Assembly: GCF_003606385.1 (NCBI RefSeq) | Contig: NZ_CP032514.1 | Span: 1,364,001 to 1,428,000, forward strand | Length of the DNA stretch: 64,000 nt | Direction: 5' to 3' | Source of the DNA: Actinomyces lilanjuaniae | Lineage (GTDB): Bacteria; Actinomycetota; Actinomycetes; Actinomycetales; Actinomycetaceae | Shown: positions 25,514 to 34,746 of the stretch, piece by piece | Layout of the letters: each line of letters starts with the position of its first letter | Numbering within the stretch: position 1 is the stretch's first letter | Notes under the pieces: generated by a model | Databases searched by the model: none | The model's input: the letters and a program-made list of their open reading frames with translations, nothing else | Told to the model about the DNA's origin: nothing | Translations under genes and position numbers: made by a program

Positions 25514-26937
25514 TCACAGGTCGTAGTAGAGCTCGAACTCGTAGGGGTGGGGACGCAGGCGCAGCGGCTCGATCTCGTAGGCCCGCTTGTAGTCGATCCA
25601 CGTCTCGATCAGGTCGGGGGTGAAGACGTCGCCCTCGGTGAGGTAGTCATGGTCCTGCTCCAGGGCCTCCAGGGCCAGGTCGAGGGACACGGGGAGCTTG
25701 GCGATGTCGTGGTAGTCCTCAGGTGCCAGCTCATAGAGGTCCTTGTCGACGGGGGCCTGCGGCTCGGTCCGGCTGCGAATGCCGTCAATCCCGGCCATGA
25801 GTACGGCAGCGAAGCAGAGGTAAGGGTTGGAGGAGGGGTCGGGGACCCGGTACTCCACACGCTTGGCCCTGGGGGAGGAACCGGTGACCGGGATACGGAT
25901 GCACGCAGAACGGTTGCGTGCCGAGTACACCAGGTTCACCGGGGCCTCGAAGCCCGGGACCAGGCGGTGGAAGGAGTTAACGGAGGGGTTGGTGAAGGCC
26001 AGCAGAGAGGGGGCATGAGCCAGGATGCCCCAATGTACCAGCGGGCCAGGTCCGAGAGCTGGCCGTATCCGCGCTCGTCGTAGAACAGGGGACGGCCGTC
26101 CTTCCACAGCGAGTGGTGGGTGTGCATTCCCGAGCCGTTGTCCCCGAAGATCGGCTTGGGCATAAAGGTAGCGGTCCGCCCCGCCTGCCACGCGACGTTC
26201 TTGATGATGTACTTGAACTTCATCATGTCGTCGCCCGCGGCCAGCAGCGAGCTGAACCGGTAGTTGATCTCCTGCTGGCCGGCGGTCCCGACCTCGTGGT
26301 GGGCGCGCTCGATATCCAGCCCTGCCCCAATGCACGTGCGCACCATGGCGTCGCGCAGGTCGGCCATCTGGTCGTTGGGCGAGACGGGGAAGTACCCGCT
26401 CTTGAACCGGGTCTTGTAGCCCTGGTTACCGCCCTCTTCCCGGCGGCCGGAGTTCCAGGCGGCCTCTGCTGAGTCGATGGAGTAGCGCGACTGGGCGGGT
26501 GTGGACTCGTACTCGATGGAGTCGAACAGGTAGAACTCAGCCTCGGCACCGATGTAGCAGGTGTCGGCGATTCCGGTCGAGCGCAGGTAGTCCTCCGCCT
26601 TGGCGGCAATGGACCTCGGGTCGCGGGAGTAGACCTCGTCGGTGAAGGGGTCGACGATGGAGAAGTTGATGACCAGGGTCTTTTCTGTGCGGAAGGGGTC
26701 GAGGAAGGCGGTTGTGACGTCTGGGACAAGCTTCATGTCCGACTCGTGGATCGCCTGGAACCCCCGGATGGAGGACCCGTCAAACATGAGGCCCGTGGTC
26801 AGGGCTTCCTCCTTGAAGGCGGAGACGGGGATGGTGAAGTGCTGCATCACGCCCGGAAGGTCGCAGAAGCGGACGTCGACAAGAGCCACGTCCTCCTTGT
26901 CGATGAAGGCCAGGGCCTGTGATGCGTCCTTGAACAT
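25514..26937 (-). CDS. glnA: glutamine synthetase, type I, adenylylatable (apparent one-base frameshift)
   Basis: Main biosynthetic glutamine synthetase. From ATG 26937 the frame gives [55 protein letters not shown] and [18 protein letters not shown] up to LARWYIG. The rest ([46 protein letters not shown]) continues in the next frame to the stop at 25514. One base missing in the CCCC run at 26028-26031 explains this. With it restored the protein is 474 residues, a standard length for this type. [18 protein letters not shown] holds the adenylylation Tyr, making this the target of GlnE at 18.1-21.8 kb. A core enzyme is unlikely to be truly broken. Confidence 0.9.
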
Positions 26938-27061
26938 TCTTCCTCCGGGCTGGGGCTCTCACGAGCCTGTGGCACAGGTCGAGTGACCGGGCAGACGTTA
27001 GGTGGCCACCGTGTCGCGGGCGTGCCAGCAGTGTTGCCTCGGTGTTTCCTGCCTGGGTGCT

Positions 27062-27790
27062 TCAGCGTCCGCGCAGTGCCCGGCGGTCGATACGGGCCTT
27101 GCTGGGGTCAACGCCCCTGGGCATGGACATCCCTTTGCTGGCCAGGGACTCCAGGCGCTTGGAGACCTGGGAGATCTCGTTGTCAGTCAGCCGGGTGGGC
27201 TTGGTGGGCAGCTGGCGCAGGGTCCGGCTCAGCTCCGTGAGACGAACCTGACCGGTGCCGGTACCCACGTGGATGACGTGTACCGGCACAGTTGACAGGA
27301 CACGGCGCACCTTGCGCTCCTCCTCCTCCAGCATACGTCGGGTATGGGAGACGGCGCCCTCGGCGACGAGGACCACGCCCGGGCGACCCACCATGCGCCA
27401 GACCAGGTCCATGGTCCTCGGTGAGACGGCGACCGGCTGCGACTCGACGTACCAGCCCCGGCCAGCCTGGTCCAGGACAGCCTTGGCCGCTCCCGGCGTC
27501 CCCTCCAGCTGAGTGTAGGAGGCGCGACGCACAGTCAGGGAGAGGATGACCATGCAGACGGTCAGGGCCAGGAGGACCGCCAGGGGAAGCCAGTACCACA
27601 GCGGCTGGCTGCTGAGCACCGAGACCCACACGGCAAGGCCGACAAGGGCGACGGCAGAGCCCAGCATCGCCCATCCCACCCAGGGGTAGGTGCGCCGGGA
27701 GATCGTGTAGGAGTCCCTGATGTTCTGCAGGGCGCGCCTCACTCGGTGAAGCCGCCGTGGCCGGGAGGTCTGGTCGCTGCTCACGTCCAC
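27062..27790 (-). CDS. DUF4191 family membrane protein
   Basis: An actinobacterial protein of unknown function, about 242 residues. The basic N-terminus (RPRRLHRVRRALQNIRDSY) is followed by two membrane helices (GWAMLGSAVALVGLAVWVSV and WYWLPLAVLLALTVCMVILS) and a cytoplasmic domain with AVLDQAGRGWYVESQPVAV, PGVVLVAEG, VHVIHVGTG and LTDNEISQVSKRLESLASKG. Family members normally sit next to lipA, as here. The start is uncertain: GTG 27790 gives a family-like N-terminus, while ATG 27847 would overlap the end of lipA and add an unusual Pro-rich lead. Confidence 0.85.
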   Translation of the reverse strand: MDVSSDQTSRPRRLHRVRRALQNIRDSYTISRRTYPWVGWAMLGSAVALVGLAVWVSVLSSQPLWYWLPLAVLLALTVCMVILSLTVRRASYTQLEGTPGAAKAVLDQAGRGWYVESQPVAVSPRTMDLVWRMVGRPGVVLVAEGAVSHTRRMLEEEERKVRRVLSTVPVHVIHVGTGTGQVRLTELSRTLRQLPTKPTRLTDNEISQVSKRLESLASKGMSMPRGVDPSKARIDRRALRGR

Positions 27791-27830
27791 ACCATAGACG
27801 ACGGCGCAGATCTGTGCTGAACGCGGAGGG

Positions 27831-28871
27831 CTAGGAAGCGGTGGCAAGCTGGCGGGCCACGACCCGTGAGGCCTCCTGGCGGGCTGTCACGGGCTCGGCC
27901 AGGTCAGCCAGGGCGGGGGGGATCCGCCACCCGCGGCTGACCATAGCCCGGCCCCACAGCATGCCGGCCCGGTAGGAGGAGCGCACCATCGGTCCGCTCA
28001 TGACGGCAGCGAAGCCCATCTGCTCCGCCAGCTTACTGAGCTCGACGAACTCCTGCGGCTTGACCCAGCGGTCGATCGGGTGGTGAAGCATGGAGGGGCG
28101 CATGTACTGGGTGATCGTGAGGATGTCACAGCGGGCCTCGACCAGCGCCTGCATGGCCGCCTCAGTCTCCTCACGGGTCTCTCCCATGCCCAGAATCAGG
28201 TTGGACTTGGTCACCAGCCCGGCCTCGGAGGCCGCCGTGATGACGTCCAGGCTGCCCTGGTAGGAGAATGCGGGACGGATGCGCTTGAAGATCCGGGGTA
28301 CCGTCTCCAAGTTGTGGCCCAGCACCTCCGGCCGGGAGGAGAACACCTCGGCCAGCGCCTGTGGGTTCCCCCGGAAGTCCGGCACCAGCAGCTCGACACC
28401 GGTGCCGGGGCACGTCGAGTGGATCTGGCGGGCTGTCTCCGCGTACAGCCAGGCCCCGCCGTCGGGCCGGTCGTCCCGGGCCACGCCGGTGACTGTGGCG
28501 TAGCGCAGCCCCATCTCCTGGACCGAGGCGGCTACCCGGCGCGGCTCGTCCTCGTCATATCTGGTGGGACGTCCTGTGGCGATGTCGCAGAAGTCGCAGC
28601 GTCGGGTGCATACCTGGCCCCCCACGAGGAAGGTGGCCTCGCGGTCGTTCCAGCACTCATAGATATTGGGGCAGTTGGCCTCGGCACAGACCGTGTGCAG
28701 GTTCTTCTCCTGTACCAGGCCCTGGACGTCCTGGTAGGTCTGCGAGACCACGGCCCTGGTTCTGAGCCACTCAGGCTTGGACTCGATCGGGGTCCTGGCG
28801 TTGCGCGCCTCGACGCGCAGCAGCCGACGACCCTCCGGGGCGACGGCGTCCGGGCTGGCTGGGCTGGCCAC
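27831..28871 (-). CDS. lipA: lipoyl synthase
   Basis: Radical SAM enzyme that inserts two sulfurs into octanoyl groups on E2 and GcvH lipoyl domains. 346 residues. The auxiliary cluster Cys are in [12 protein letters not shown], and the radical SAM cluster in CTRRCDFC. Further conserved parts: [64 protein letters not shown] and the C-terminal [12 protein letters not shown] with the Ser that contacts the auxiliary cluster. The order lipB-lipA-DUF4191 on the minus strand suggests one operon. Its substrate E2 is encoded at 31.7-33.1 kb. Confidence 0.96.
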   Translation of the reverse strand: MASPASPDAVAPEGRRLLRVEARNARTPIESKPEWLRTRAVVSQTYQDVQGLVQEKNLHTVCAEANCPNIYECWNDREATFLVGGQVCTRRCDFCDIATGRPTRYDEDEPRRVAASVQEMGLRYATVTGVARDDRPDGGAWLYAETARQIHSTCPGTGVELLVPDFRGNPQALAEVFSSRPEVLGHNLETVPRIFKRIRPAFSYQGSLDVITAASEAGLVTKSNLILGMGETREETEAAMQALVEARCDILTITQYMRPSMLHHPIDRWVKPQEFVELSKLAEQMGFAAVMSGPMVRSSYRAGMLWGRAMVSRGWRIPPALADLAEPVTARQEASRVVARQLATAS

Positions 28872-28980
28872 AGCAAGTTCTCCTTCCGTGTCTCCTCAGC
28901 ATCTGCCTCGTCTGTGCTCGTCTGTGCCTACCTGCCGGTCCGTGTCCGGCCTGTAGCAGCGGTGCACAACACCGTCTATT

Positions 28981-29727
28981 CTATGCCTCGGCAGCCGAGA
29001 GGTAGGACCTTGTGCCTACGTCAGGGGCGGGGCAGGACGTGGGGTCTGCCACCAGGGGACTGAGGCGGGAGGTGAGGGCGTGGGACACCGCGTCGGCGAG
29101 GTCGGCTGCCCGCAGCTGGCGACCGGTCTCAGCGCTTACCGAGGTCACCCCGGCGTCCGTGATCCCGCAGGGCAGGATCCGCTCCAGGGAGAACGCCTCC
29201 AGGTCCGGGCTCACATTGAGGCCGATACCGTGCATCGTCACTCCCCGGGCCACGCGTACCCCCAGGGCGCAGATTTTACGGTCCTCACGCCGTACCGCCG
29301 CCGATGCCTGAGGGTCGCCCGGCACCCAGACCCCAGTGCGACCCTCGACCTGGCGGGTGGTCATCCCCAGGCTAGTGCACACCTGCATGACCGCCTCCTC
29401 CAGGGCGCGGACGTACCAGATGACGTCGACCGGGACGGCCAGGCGCAGGATCGGGTAGACCGTCAGCTGGCCAGGCCCGTGCCAGGTTGTCTTCCCCCCA
29501 CGGTCTACCTCGACCACGGGCACCTGGGCGGGCCCGACACGGCTGCCCTGAGGTCGTTCCCAGGAGTGGGCACGCCTGCCCACGGTGTAGACAGCCTCGT
29601 GCTCCATCAGTAGCAGGGTGCTGGGACGCGTGCCGGCCACAACCTCTGCGTGCACGGCTCGCTGCAGCTGCCAGCCCTCCTCGAAGGGCACGAGTCTGCT
29701 CCCTAGGTCGACATCCCAGCGCTGCAC
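28981..29727 (-). CDS. lipB: lipoyl(octanoyl) transferase
   Basis: Moves octanoate from acyl carrier protein to lipoyl domains, the step before LipA. 248 residues. LLMEHEAVYTVGRRA, VEVDRGGKTTWHGPGQL and GRTGVWVPGD match the family. The catalytic Lys lies in KICALGVRVARGVTMHGIGL, and the catalytic Cys in LPCGITDAGVTS. ATG 29727 is the start. lipA follows 109 bases downstream. Confidence 0.95.
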   Translation of the reverse strand: MQRWDVDLGSRLVPFEEGWQLQRAVHAEVVAGTRPSTLLLMEHEAVYTVGRRAHSWERPQGSRVGPAQVPVVEVDRGGKTTWHGPGQLTVYPILRLAVPVDVIWYVRALEEAVMQVCTSLGMTTRQVEGRTGVWVPGDPQASAAVRREDRKICALGVRVARGVTMHGIGLNVSPDLEAFSLERILPCGITDAGVTSVSAETGRQLRAADLADAVSHALTSRLSPLVADPTSCPAPDVGTRSYLSAAEA

Positions 29728-29822
29728 GCCTCCAGCCTATGCCACCCAGCGGTCGTACGTGAGAGACCGTAGTCCACAGGTGGCCAGGGCGGCGTGGACG
29801 TCGGCGGTGCCGGGCATGGAGG

Positions 29823-31571
29823 ATGCCGGGTATGGCACGGGACAGGTACCTAGAAAGCCGTCTGGCGGCTGGCTGGACGGGTGGCGGGGGCGTGGGTGCT
29901 CCTCGTGGGGAGGCTCCGGCGGACCAGGCTCTCCAGGTCCTGGCGGCAGCAGGTTTTAGTGTCGGCTCGGCGCTGGGTCGACGAGCTGGGGCCACGTCTC
30001 CACGGCGCTGTGTGGACCCGCAGGGGAGGGACGTGGTCCTCCGGGTCCTGCCGCTGCCAGAAGGCGTTGGTGGCGCAGCGGCACTGCGCAGGCTGGCCGG
30101 GCTGCGCAGCCTGCGGCACAGGGCGCTGGTGGCGGTACGCCATGTCGTCGCCCTCCCGTCCCACCACGTCGGTGTCGCCGTGGACCTGGTGGACGGTGTG
30201 AGCCTTGATGTCGTCTTGGCCGCCCGGGGTAGGCTGTCGGCTTCCCAGCTCGCGCTGCTGCTTGACGAGCTCGGATCGGCCCTGGCCCACCTGCACGAGC
30301 ACGGCTGCGTCCACGGGGATGTCTCCGCAGGTAATGTGGTAGTCACGCAGGAGGGGCGTCCGGTTCTCATCGACCTTTTTGGCTCAGTCATGGAGGCGGG
30401 AACAGGAGACTGCGCTCCGCCTGAACGGCGCTCTGGCGGCCCCGCCACACCGGCTGCCGATGTCTATGCCCTGGCTGCCCTGCTGCGGCAGTGTGCCGGT
30501 GCTGGTGGTGCCGCTGGTGACGGCCGTCGGGCACGCCGCGTGGACCGGCTCCTGGCGGACGCGCTCAGCAGTGCTCCCGAGGACCGTCCCAGTGCGCGCG
30601 ACCTCGCCGCCCGCTCAGCCCAGCTGGGGCAGCCCCGGGGAGTTGACCTGCCCGACGGCGCCCGCCTGGCGGCCGGTTCGTTGCGTGCGGCCGCTGACGC
30701 ACCCACGCGAGTCGTAGGACCCCGGTCGCGACAGGGACCTTCCCGGTGGTACTCGCTGCCCGTCTCAGGACGTGCGGGTCGTGCACGACGTTGTGGTCCC
30801 CGGTCCCGCCGTGGTGAGGGGTCTTCCCGGGGAGGCGGCCGCCACCGCGCCTGCCGACGGGGCGGGGAAGTCCCAGCGGTGGCGCGGACCTCCTGCCTCC
30901 TGGGCGCAGCTGCCGTGGCGGCGGCCGTGGTAGCAGTCCTGGTTCTTCAAGTTCTTCAAGGGCCGGGCGGGCCTCTGGCAGGCTATCTGTCTGCCCTGAG
31001 GGCAGACACGGTGACGGCCACGCCACCGGGGGCTGCAGCAGAAGAACCGGACCAGGGCTCCCGGACTGCTGCATCCTTGCCCGCTCAGGTCTCCCAGGAA
31101 GCGACGCGCGAGACTTCCCAGGGGTCAGGTGCCACCCCGGCGGCGCCAGAGGAGCAGCAGGGGCCAGCCCGGCAGGAGACAGAGGAAAGCCTGGTCAGCG
31201 TGGTGGTCTCCCTGGCTGCGGCTCGTGACCAGGCGCTTATGGACGGCGACGAGGAGGCCCTGGCTGCGACCACGGTGCCGGGCTCGCCAGCCGCTGCTGC
31301 GGATGCGCAGATCATGCGCGATCTGCTGGCCGCGGGAGAGACCGTGACCGACATGACCACATCCGTGAGCCAGATTGCTGAGGTAGAGGTGCCCGCTGGT
31401 ACGAGCTGGCCTGGCGCGCGGGCCGTGGTGGTCACCCAGTCTCAGGCCCCGTCTGGGCGGGTCAGCGCCGGGACTCACAGGACGGTCCCGGCCCAGGCCG
31501 CTCGCCAGGTAGTTCTTGTCCTGGTTCCACACCCGTGGAGGGTGGCGGAGGTGCGCTCCTACGACCTATGA
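29823..31571 (+). CDS. membrane-anchored protein kinase-like protein
   Basis: About 582 residues: an N-terminal protein-kinase-like domain, a basic linker, one membrane helix (LLGAAAVAAAVVAVLVLQVL, about residue 355) and an outside domain rich in Thr, Glu and Gln, ending with LVPHPWRVAEVRSYDL. The kinase part has HGDVSAGNVVV in place of the HRD loop (Asp and Asn kept) and IDLFG at the DFG position, with an extra Leu. No clear glycine loop or catalytic Lys is visible, so activity is doubtful. Between about 30720 and 30867 the frame becomes Arg-rich while neighbouring frames read better (VVHDVVVPGPAVV), suggesting three missing bases in G/C runs that cancel out. The start is uncertain. Confidence 0.65.
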   Translation: MPGMARDRYLESRLAAGWTGGGGVGAPRGEAPADQALQVLAAAGFSVGSALGRRAGATSPRRCVDPQGRDVVLRVLPLPEGVGGAAALRRLAGLRSLRHRALVAVRHVVALPSHHVGVAVDLVDGVSLDVVLAARGRLSASQLALLLDELGSALAHLHEHGCVHGDVSAGNVVVTQEGRPVLIDLFGSVMEAGTGDCAPPERRSGGPATPAADVYALAALLRQCAGAGGAAGDGRRARRVDRLLADALSSAPEDRPSARDLAARSAQLGQPRGVDLPDGARLAAGSLRAAADAPTRVVGPRSRQGPSRWYSLPVSGRAGRARRCGPRSRRGEGSSRGGGRHRACRRGGEVPAVARTSCLLGAAAVAAAVVAVLVLQVLQGPGGPLAGYLSALRADTVTATPPGAAAEEPDQGSRTAASLPAQVSQEATRETSQGSGATPAAPEEQQGPARQETEESLVSVVVSLAAARDQALMDGDEEALAATTVPGSPAAAADAQIMRDLLAAGETVTDMTTSVSQIAEVEVPAGTSWPGARAVVVTQSQAPSGRVSAGTHRTVPAQAARQVVLVLVPHPWRVAEVRSYDL

Positions 31572-31619
31572 AAGAAGAAGGCAGGGGGCGCAGGGCGGGG
31601 AGGAGTCTTGAGGAGACAA

Positions 31620-31662
31620 GCAGGGCCTGGTGAGCCAGCTCTGCTGGCTCACCAGGCCCTGC
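31620..31662. terminator. bidirectional terminator between kinase-like gene and E2 gene
   Basis: A perfect 20-bp stem (31620-31639 with 31643-31662) and a TCT loop, placed between two convergent genes. It is the longest perfect hairpin I see in the window. No T tract follows, as often in this GC range. Confidence 0.85.
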
Positions 31663-31698
31663 CCGCGTGCACCGCTCAGCGGTTTCTTGCGGCGTCTA

Positions 31699-33103
31699 CT
31701 ACAGCCCCAGGTCGCTGCGGAAGTCACCCTCCTCAAGACGGCTCTTGACCGTCATGAGGTAGCGTGAGGCATCGGCACCGTCCACCAGGCGGTGGTCGTA
31801 GGACAGCGACAGGTAGCACACAGAGCGGATGGCGATGACCTCGTTGCCGTCCGCGTCCTTGATGACCCGAGGCTGCTTCTGGATCGCCCCCAGGCCCAGG
31901 ATCGCAACCTCCGGCTGGTTGATGATCGGGGTGTCGAGCACAGCTCCGCCCGAGCCGGTGTTGGTCACCGTGAAGGTAGAGCCAGACAGCTCGTCAGGGT
32001 TGACAGCGTTGTCCCGTGTGCGGGCAGCCAGGTCGTTGATCCGCCTGGCCAGACCGACGATGTTGAGGTCGCCGGCGTTCTTGACTACGGGGACCAGCAG
32101 GCCGCGCGGCGTGTCCACGGCGATGCCGACATGCTCCACGTCGTGGTAGACGACCTCCTTGCCCTCGATCGAGGCGTTGAGCTTGGGGTGAGCCTTGAGC
32201 GCCTCAGTGGCCGCCTGGACGAAGAAGGGCAGGAAGGTCAGCTTGGTGCCGTTGCGGGCCAGGAAGTCGTCCTTGGCCTGGGCGCGCAGGGCCGCCACCC
32301 GCGTGACGTCCACCTCCACCACCGTCGTCAGCTGAGCAGAGGTCTGCAGGGAGGTCAGCATGCGCTCGGAGATGACCTGGCGCAGACGACTCATCTTCTC
32401 CCGCCTGCCTCGCAGGAGCGTATCGACCTGCGGCCTGGTCGAGGCACCGGTCGCAGGGGCGCCAGCGGGAGCGGCCTCGGTGGTGGGGGCAGTGGCGGCG
32501 GTCTCCTGGGTGCGGGCAGCAGCCTGCCGGGCCTCCTCCTGCGCCTGAGCCGCAGCCTCGACGTCCTGCTTGCGAATACGTCCTCCGACACCCGTGCCGG
32601 TAACGGTCAGCAGGTCCACCCCTGCGTCCCGAGCCAGCTTGCGCACGATCGGGGTGACGTAGGCGGCCGGTGCTGCCGCTGTGGCCTCAGACGCGACCTC
32701 CTCCTGCTGGGAGGCACTGGAGCTCTCGGGGCTGCGGGTCCGGGGGCAGGAGCCTCGTCCTGCGGGACCTCCTGGGCCTGGGAGCCTGCTGAGGCGCCTG
32801 GCTCCTGCGCTGGTGCGGCGGGCTCCTGCTCAGGAGCAGAGGGCTGGGGGAGCCTCCGGCCTCGGCCGGGTCACCGATGACGGCCAGGACCGTCCCGACC
32901 TCAGCAGTCTCATCCTCAGCGACGAGGATCTCCAGGACCGTGCCGGACACGGGAGACGGCACCTCAGTGTCAACCTTGTCCGTGGCCACCTCCAGCAGCG
33001 GCTCGTCGACCTCGACGGTGTCTCCTACGGCCTTGAGCCAGGACGAGACCGTCCCCTCGGTCACTGACTCGCCCAGAGCGGGCATCTTGACGGACTCGGA
33101 CAT
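31699..33103 (-). CDS. sucB: 2-oxoacid dehydrogenase E2 (dihydrolipoamide acyltransferase), two apparent frameshifts
   Basis: Acyltransferase core of a 2-oxoacid dehydrogenase complex; in actinobacteria this SucB-type E2 also serves AceE. From ATG 33103 a single lipoyl domain is seen ([18 protein letters not shown], lipoylated Lys in [14 protein letters not shown]). Then comes an Ala/Pro/Gln linker ([18 protein letters not shown]) in a second frame, and in a third frame the peripheral subunit-binding domain ([17 protein letters not shown]) and catalytic domain ending [16 protein letters not shown]. One base missing in each of the runs 32846-32850 and 32728-32731 links them; 1405 + 2 bases gives 468 residues. 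The lpd gene lies 67 bases upstream on the same strand, so E3 and E2 are cotranscribed. The precise substrate is not certain. Confidence 0.88.
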
Positions 33104-33170
33104 TCCTGTCTTCCTTCCTTGACTGACCTTGACTGACCGGAACGGCTCTACTGACCAGGGTCGTCCCGGG

Positions 33171-34544
33171 TCATCCGTGGTTGTGCAGCGGCTTGCCCGC
33201 CAGGGCCATGGCGGCCTCCCCGAGCGTCTCGTTCTGGGTGGGGTGCGCGTGGACCAGGGCGGCTACGTCGTCGGCGTCCGCTTCCCAGGAGACCATCAGC
33301 TGCCCCTCGCCGACCTGCTCGCCCATGCGGGCACCCACCGCGTGGAAGCCCAGGACCGGGCCGTCCTTGAGGGAGACTAGCTTGACAAAGCCCTGGGTGC
33401 CTAGGATCTGGCTCTTGGCGTTGCCCGCAACGTTGAACTCCGCGGTAGTGACGTTGTCCCTGCCGTGGAGCTCCACGGCCCGGGCCTCTGACAGGCCGAC
33501 TGAGGCGATCTCCGGCTCGCAGAAGGTCACCTTGGGGACCAGATCGTCCTCGACCGGGCGGGGATCCAGACCAGCGATCTTCTCCGCGACCACGATCCCC
33601 TGGGCGAAGCCGCGGTGGGCCAGTTGGACTCCCGGGACGATGTCTCCCACCGCCCACACGCCCTCGACGTTAGTGCGACCGTACCCGTCAGTCAGGACGA
33701 AGCCACGGTCCATGGACACCCCGGCCTCCTCATAGCCCAGGCCCTGAGTGGCCGGCCCGCGGCCCACCGCGATGAGGAGGACCTCGGCATCAAAGGTCGC
33801 CCCGTCCGCGGTACGGACGCTCACCCCGCCCTCGTGGCGGTCCACCGACTCGAACATGGTAGAGGTCCGGAAAGCGATACCGCGCTTGCGGAAGGCCCGC
33901 TCCAGCTGCCTGGAGACGGCCTCGTCCTCGTTGGGAACCAGGTGGGGCAGCCCCTCGATGATGGTCACCTGGCTTCCCAGCGACGCCCACGCCGAGGCGA
34001 ACTCGACGCCGATGACTCCTCCGCCCAGGATGACGGCTGAGGCCGGAACGTGGTCGAGCGCCAGGGCCTCCTCGGAGGTCATGACCGGTCCGGAGACCTC
34101 CTGGCCGATGGTCTTGGAGAAGGATCCCGAGGCCAGGACGACGTTCCTCCCGGTCAGACGACGCCCGTCCACCTCGACGGTGTCGCTGGACACCAGTCTG
34201 CCCCACCCCTGGACGACCTCGATCCCGCGGGAGGACACCAGGCCCTCAAGCCCCTTGTACATCCGGGAGACGATGCCGTCCTTGTACTTTTGGACGGCGG
34301 CCATGTCCACACCCTCCAGGGAGGCGCGTACGCCGACGGCTCCCGCCTCGCGCACGGCGTCAGCCGTCTCTGCCGCGTGGAGGAGCGCCTTGGTGGGCAC
34401 GCAGCCGCGGTGCAGGCAGGTCCCTCCCACCTTGTCGGCCTCTACCAGGGCCACACTAAGCCCCAGCTGGGCACCGCGCAGGGCGGCTGCGTACCCACCT
34501 GAGCCAGCTCCCAGGATGACCATGTCGTACACAGTGTCTGTCAC
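33171..34544 (-). CDS. lpd: dihydrolipoamide dehydrogenase (E3)
   Basis: FAD enzyme that reoxidises the lipoyl groups of E2 with NAD+. 457 residues. The FAD Rossmann motif is [19 protein letters not shown]; the redox disulfide is in [17 protein letters not shown]; the NAD-binding segment is [20 protein letters not shown]; the C-terminal His-Glu pair lies in [20 protein letters not shown] 34544 is used, with GAGGAGAG upstream. It is the first gene of the E3-E2 pair and shared by all 2-oxoacid dehydrogenases of the cell. Confidence 0.96.
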   Translation of the reverse strand: MTDTVYDMVILGAGSGGYAAALRGAQLGLSVALVEADKVGGTCLHRGCVPTKALLHAAETADAVREAGAVGVRASLEGVDMAAVQKYKDGIVSRMYKGLEGLVSSRGIEVVQGWGRLVSSDTVEVDGRRLTGRNVVLASGSFSKTIGQEVSGPVMTSEEALALDHVPASAVILGGGVIGVEFASAWASLGSQVTIIEGLPHLVPNEDEAVSRQLERAFRKRGIAFRTSTMFESVDRHEGGVSVRTADGATFDAEVLLIAVGRGPATQGLGYEEAGVSMDRGFVLTDGYGRTNVEGVWAVGDIVPGVQLAHRGFAQGIVVAEKIAGLDPRPVEDDLVPKVTFCEPEIASVGLSEARAVELHGRDNVTTAEFNVAGNAKSQILGTQGFVKLVSLKDGPVLGFHAVGARMGEQVGEGQLMVSWEADADDVAALVHAHPTQNETLGEAAMALAGKPLHNHG

Positions 34545-34746
34545 GAGTCTACTCTCCTCAGCTCGCTAGGTTGCTGGTAGTCGCTGGTATCGGCGTACGT
34601 GCCGCTGCGAGGCGGCCCGGCACCCGCGTTGTTATTGTTCCATCCGTCTGCACGGCGCACCCTCTAAACGCGGATGCCGTCCCCGACCAGGTCCCCACAT
34701 TACTATGCGACGCGTCACTGTAGAGAGGTGTCCGCGTGCTGTGTCC

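Noticed and set aside
25514..26335. A second, separate glutamine synthetase C-terminal gene
   Set aside because: It is the direct continuation of the 26937 reading frame after one missing base; together they give one 474-residue enzyme.
32687..33103. A stand-alone lipoyl-domain protein
   Set aside because: It is the N-terminal part of E2. The linker and catalytic domain continue in neighbouring frames after two G/C runs, and total length is then divisible by three.
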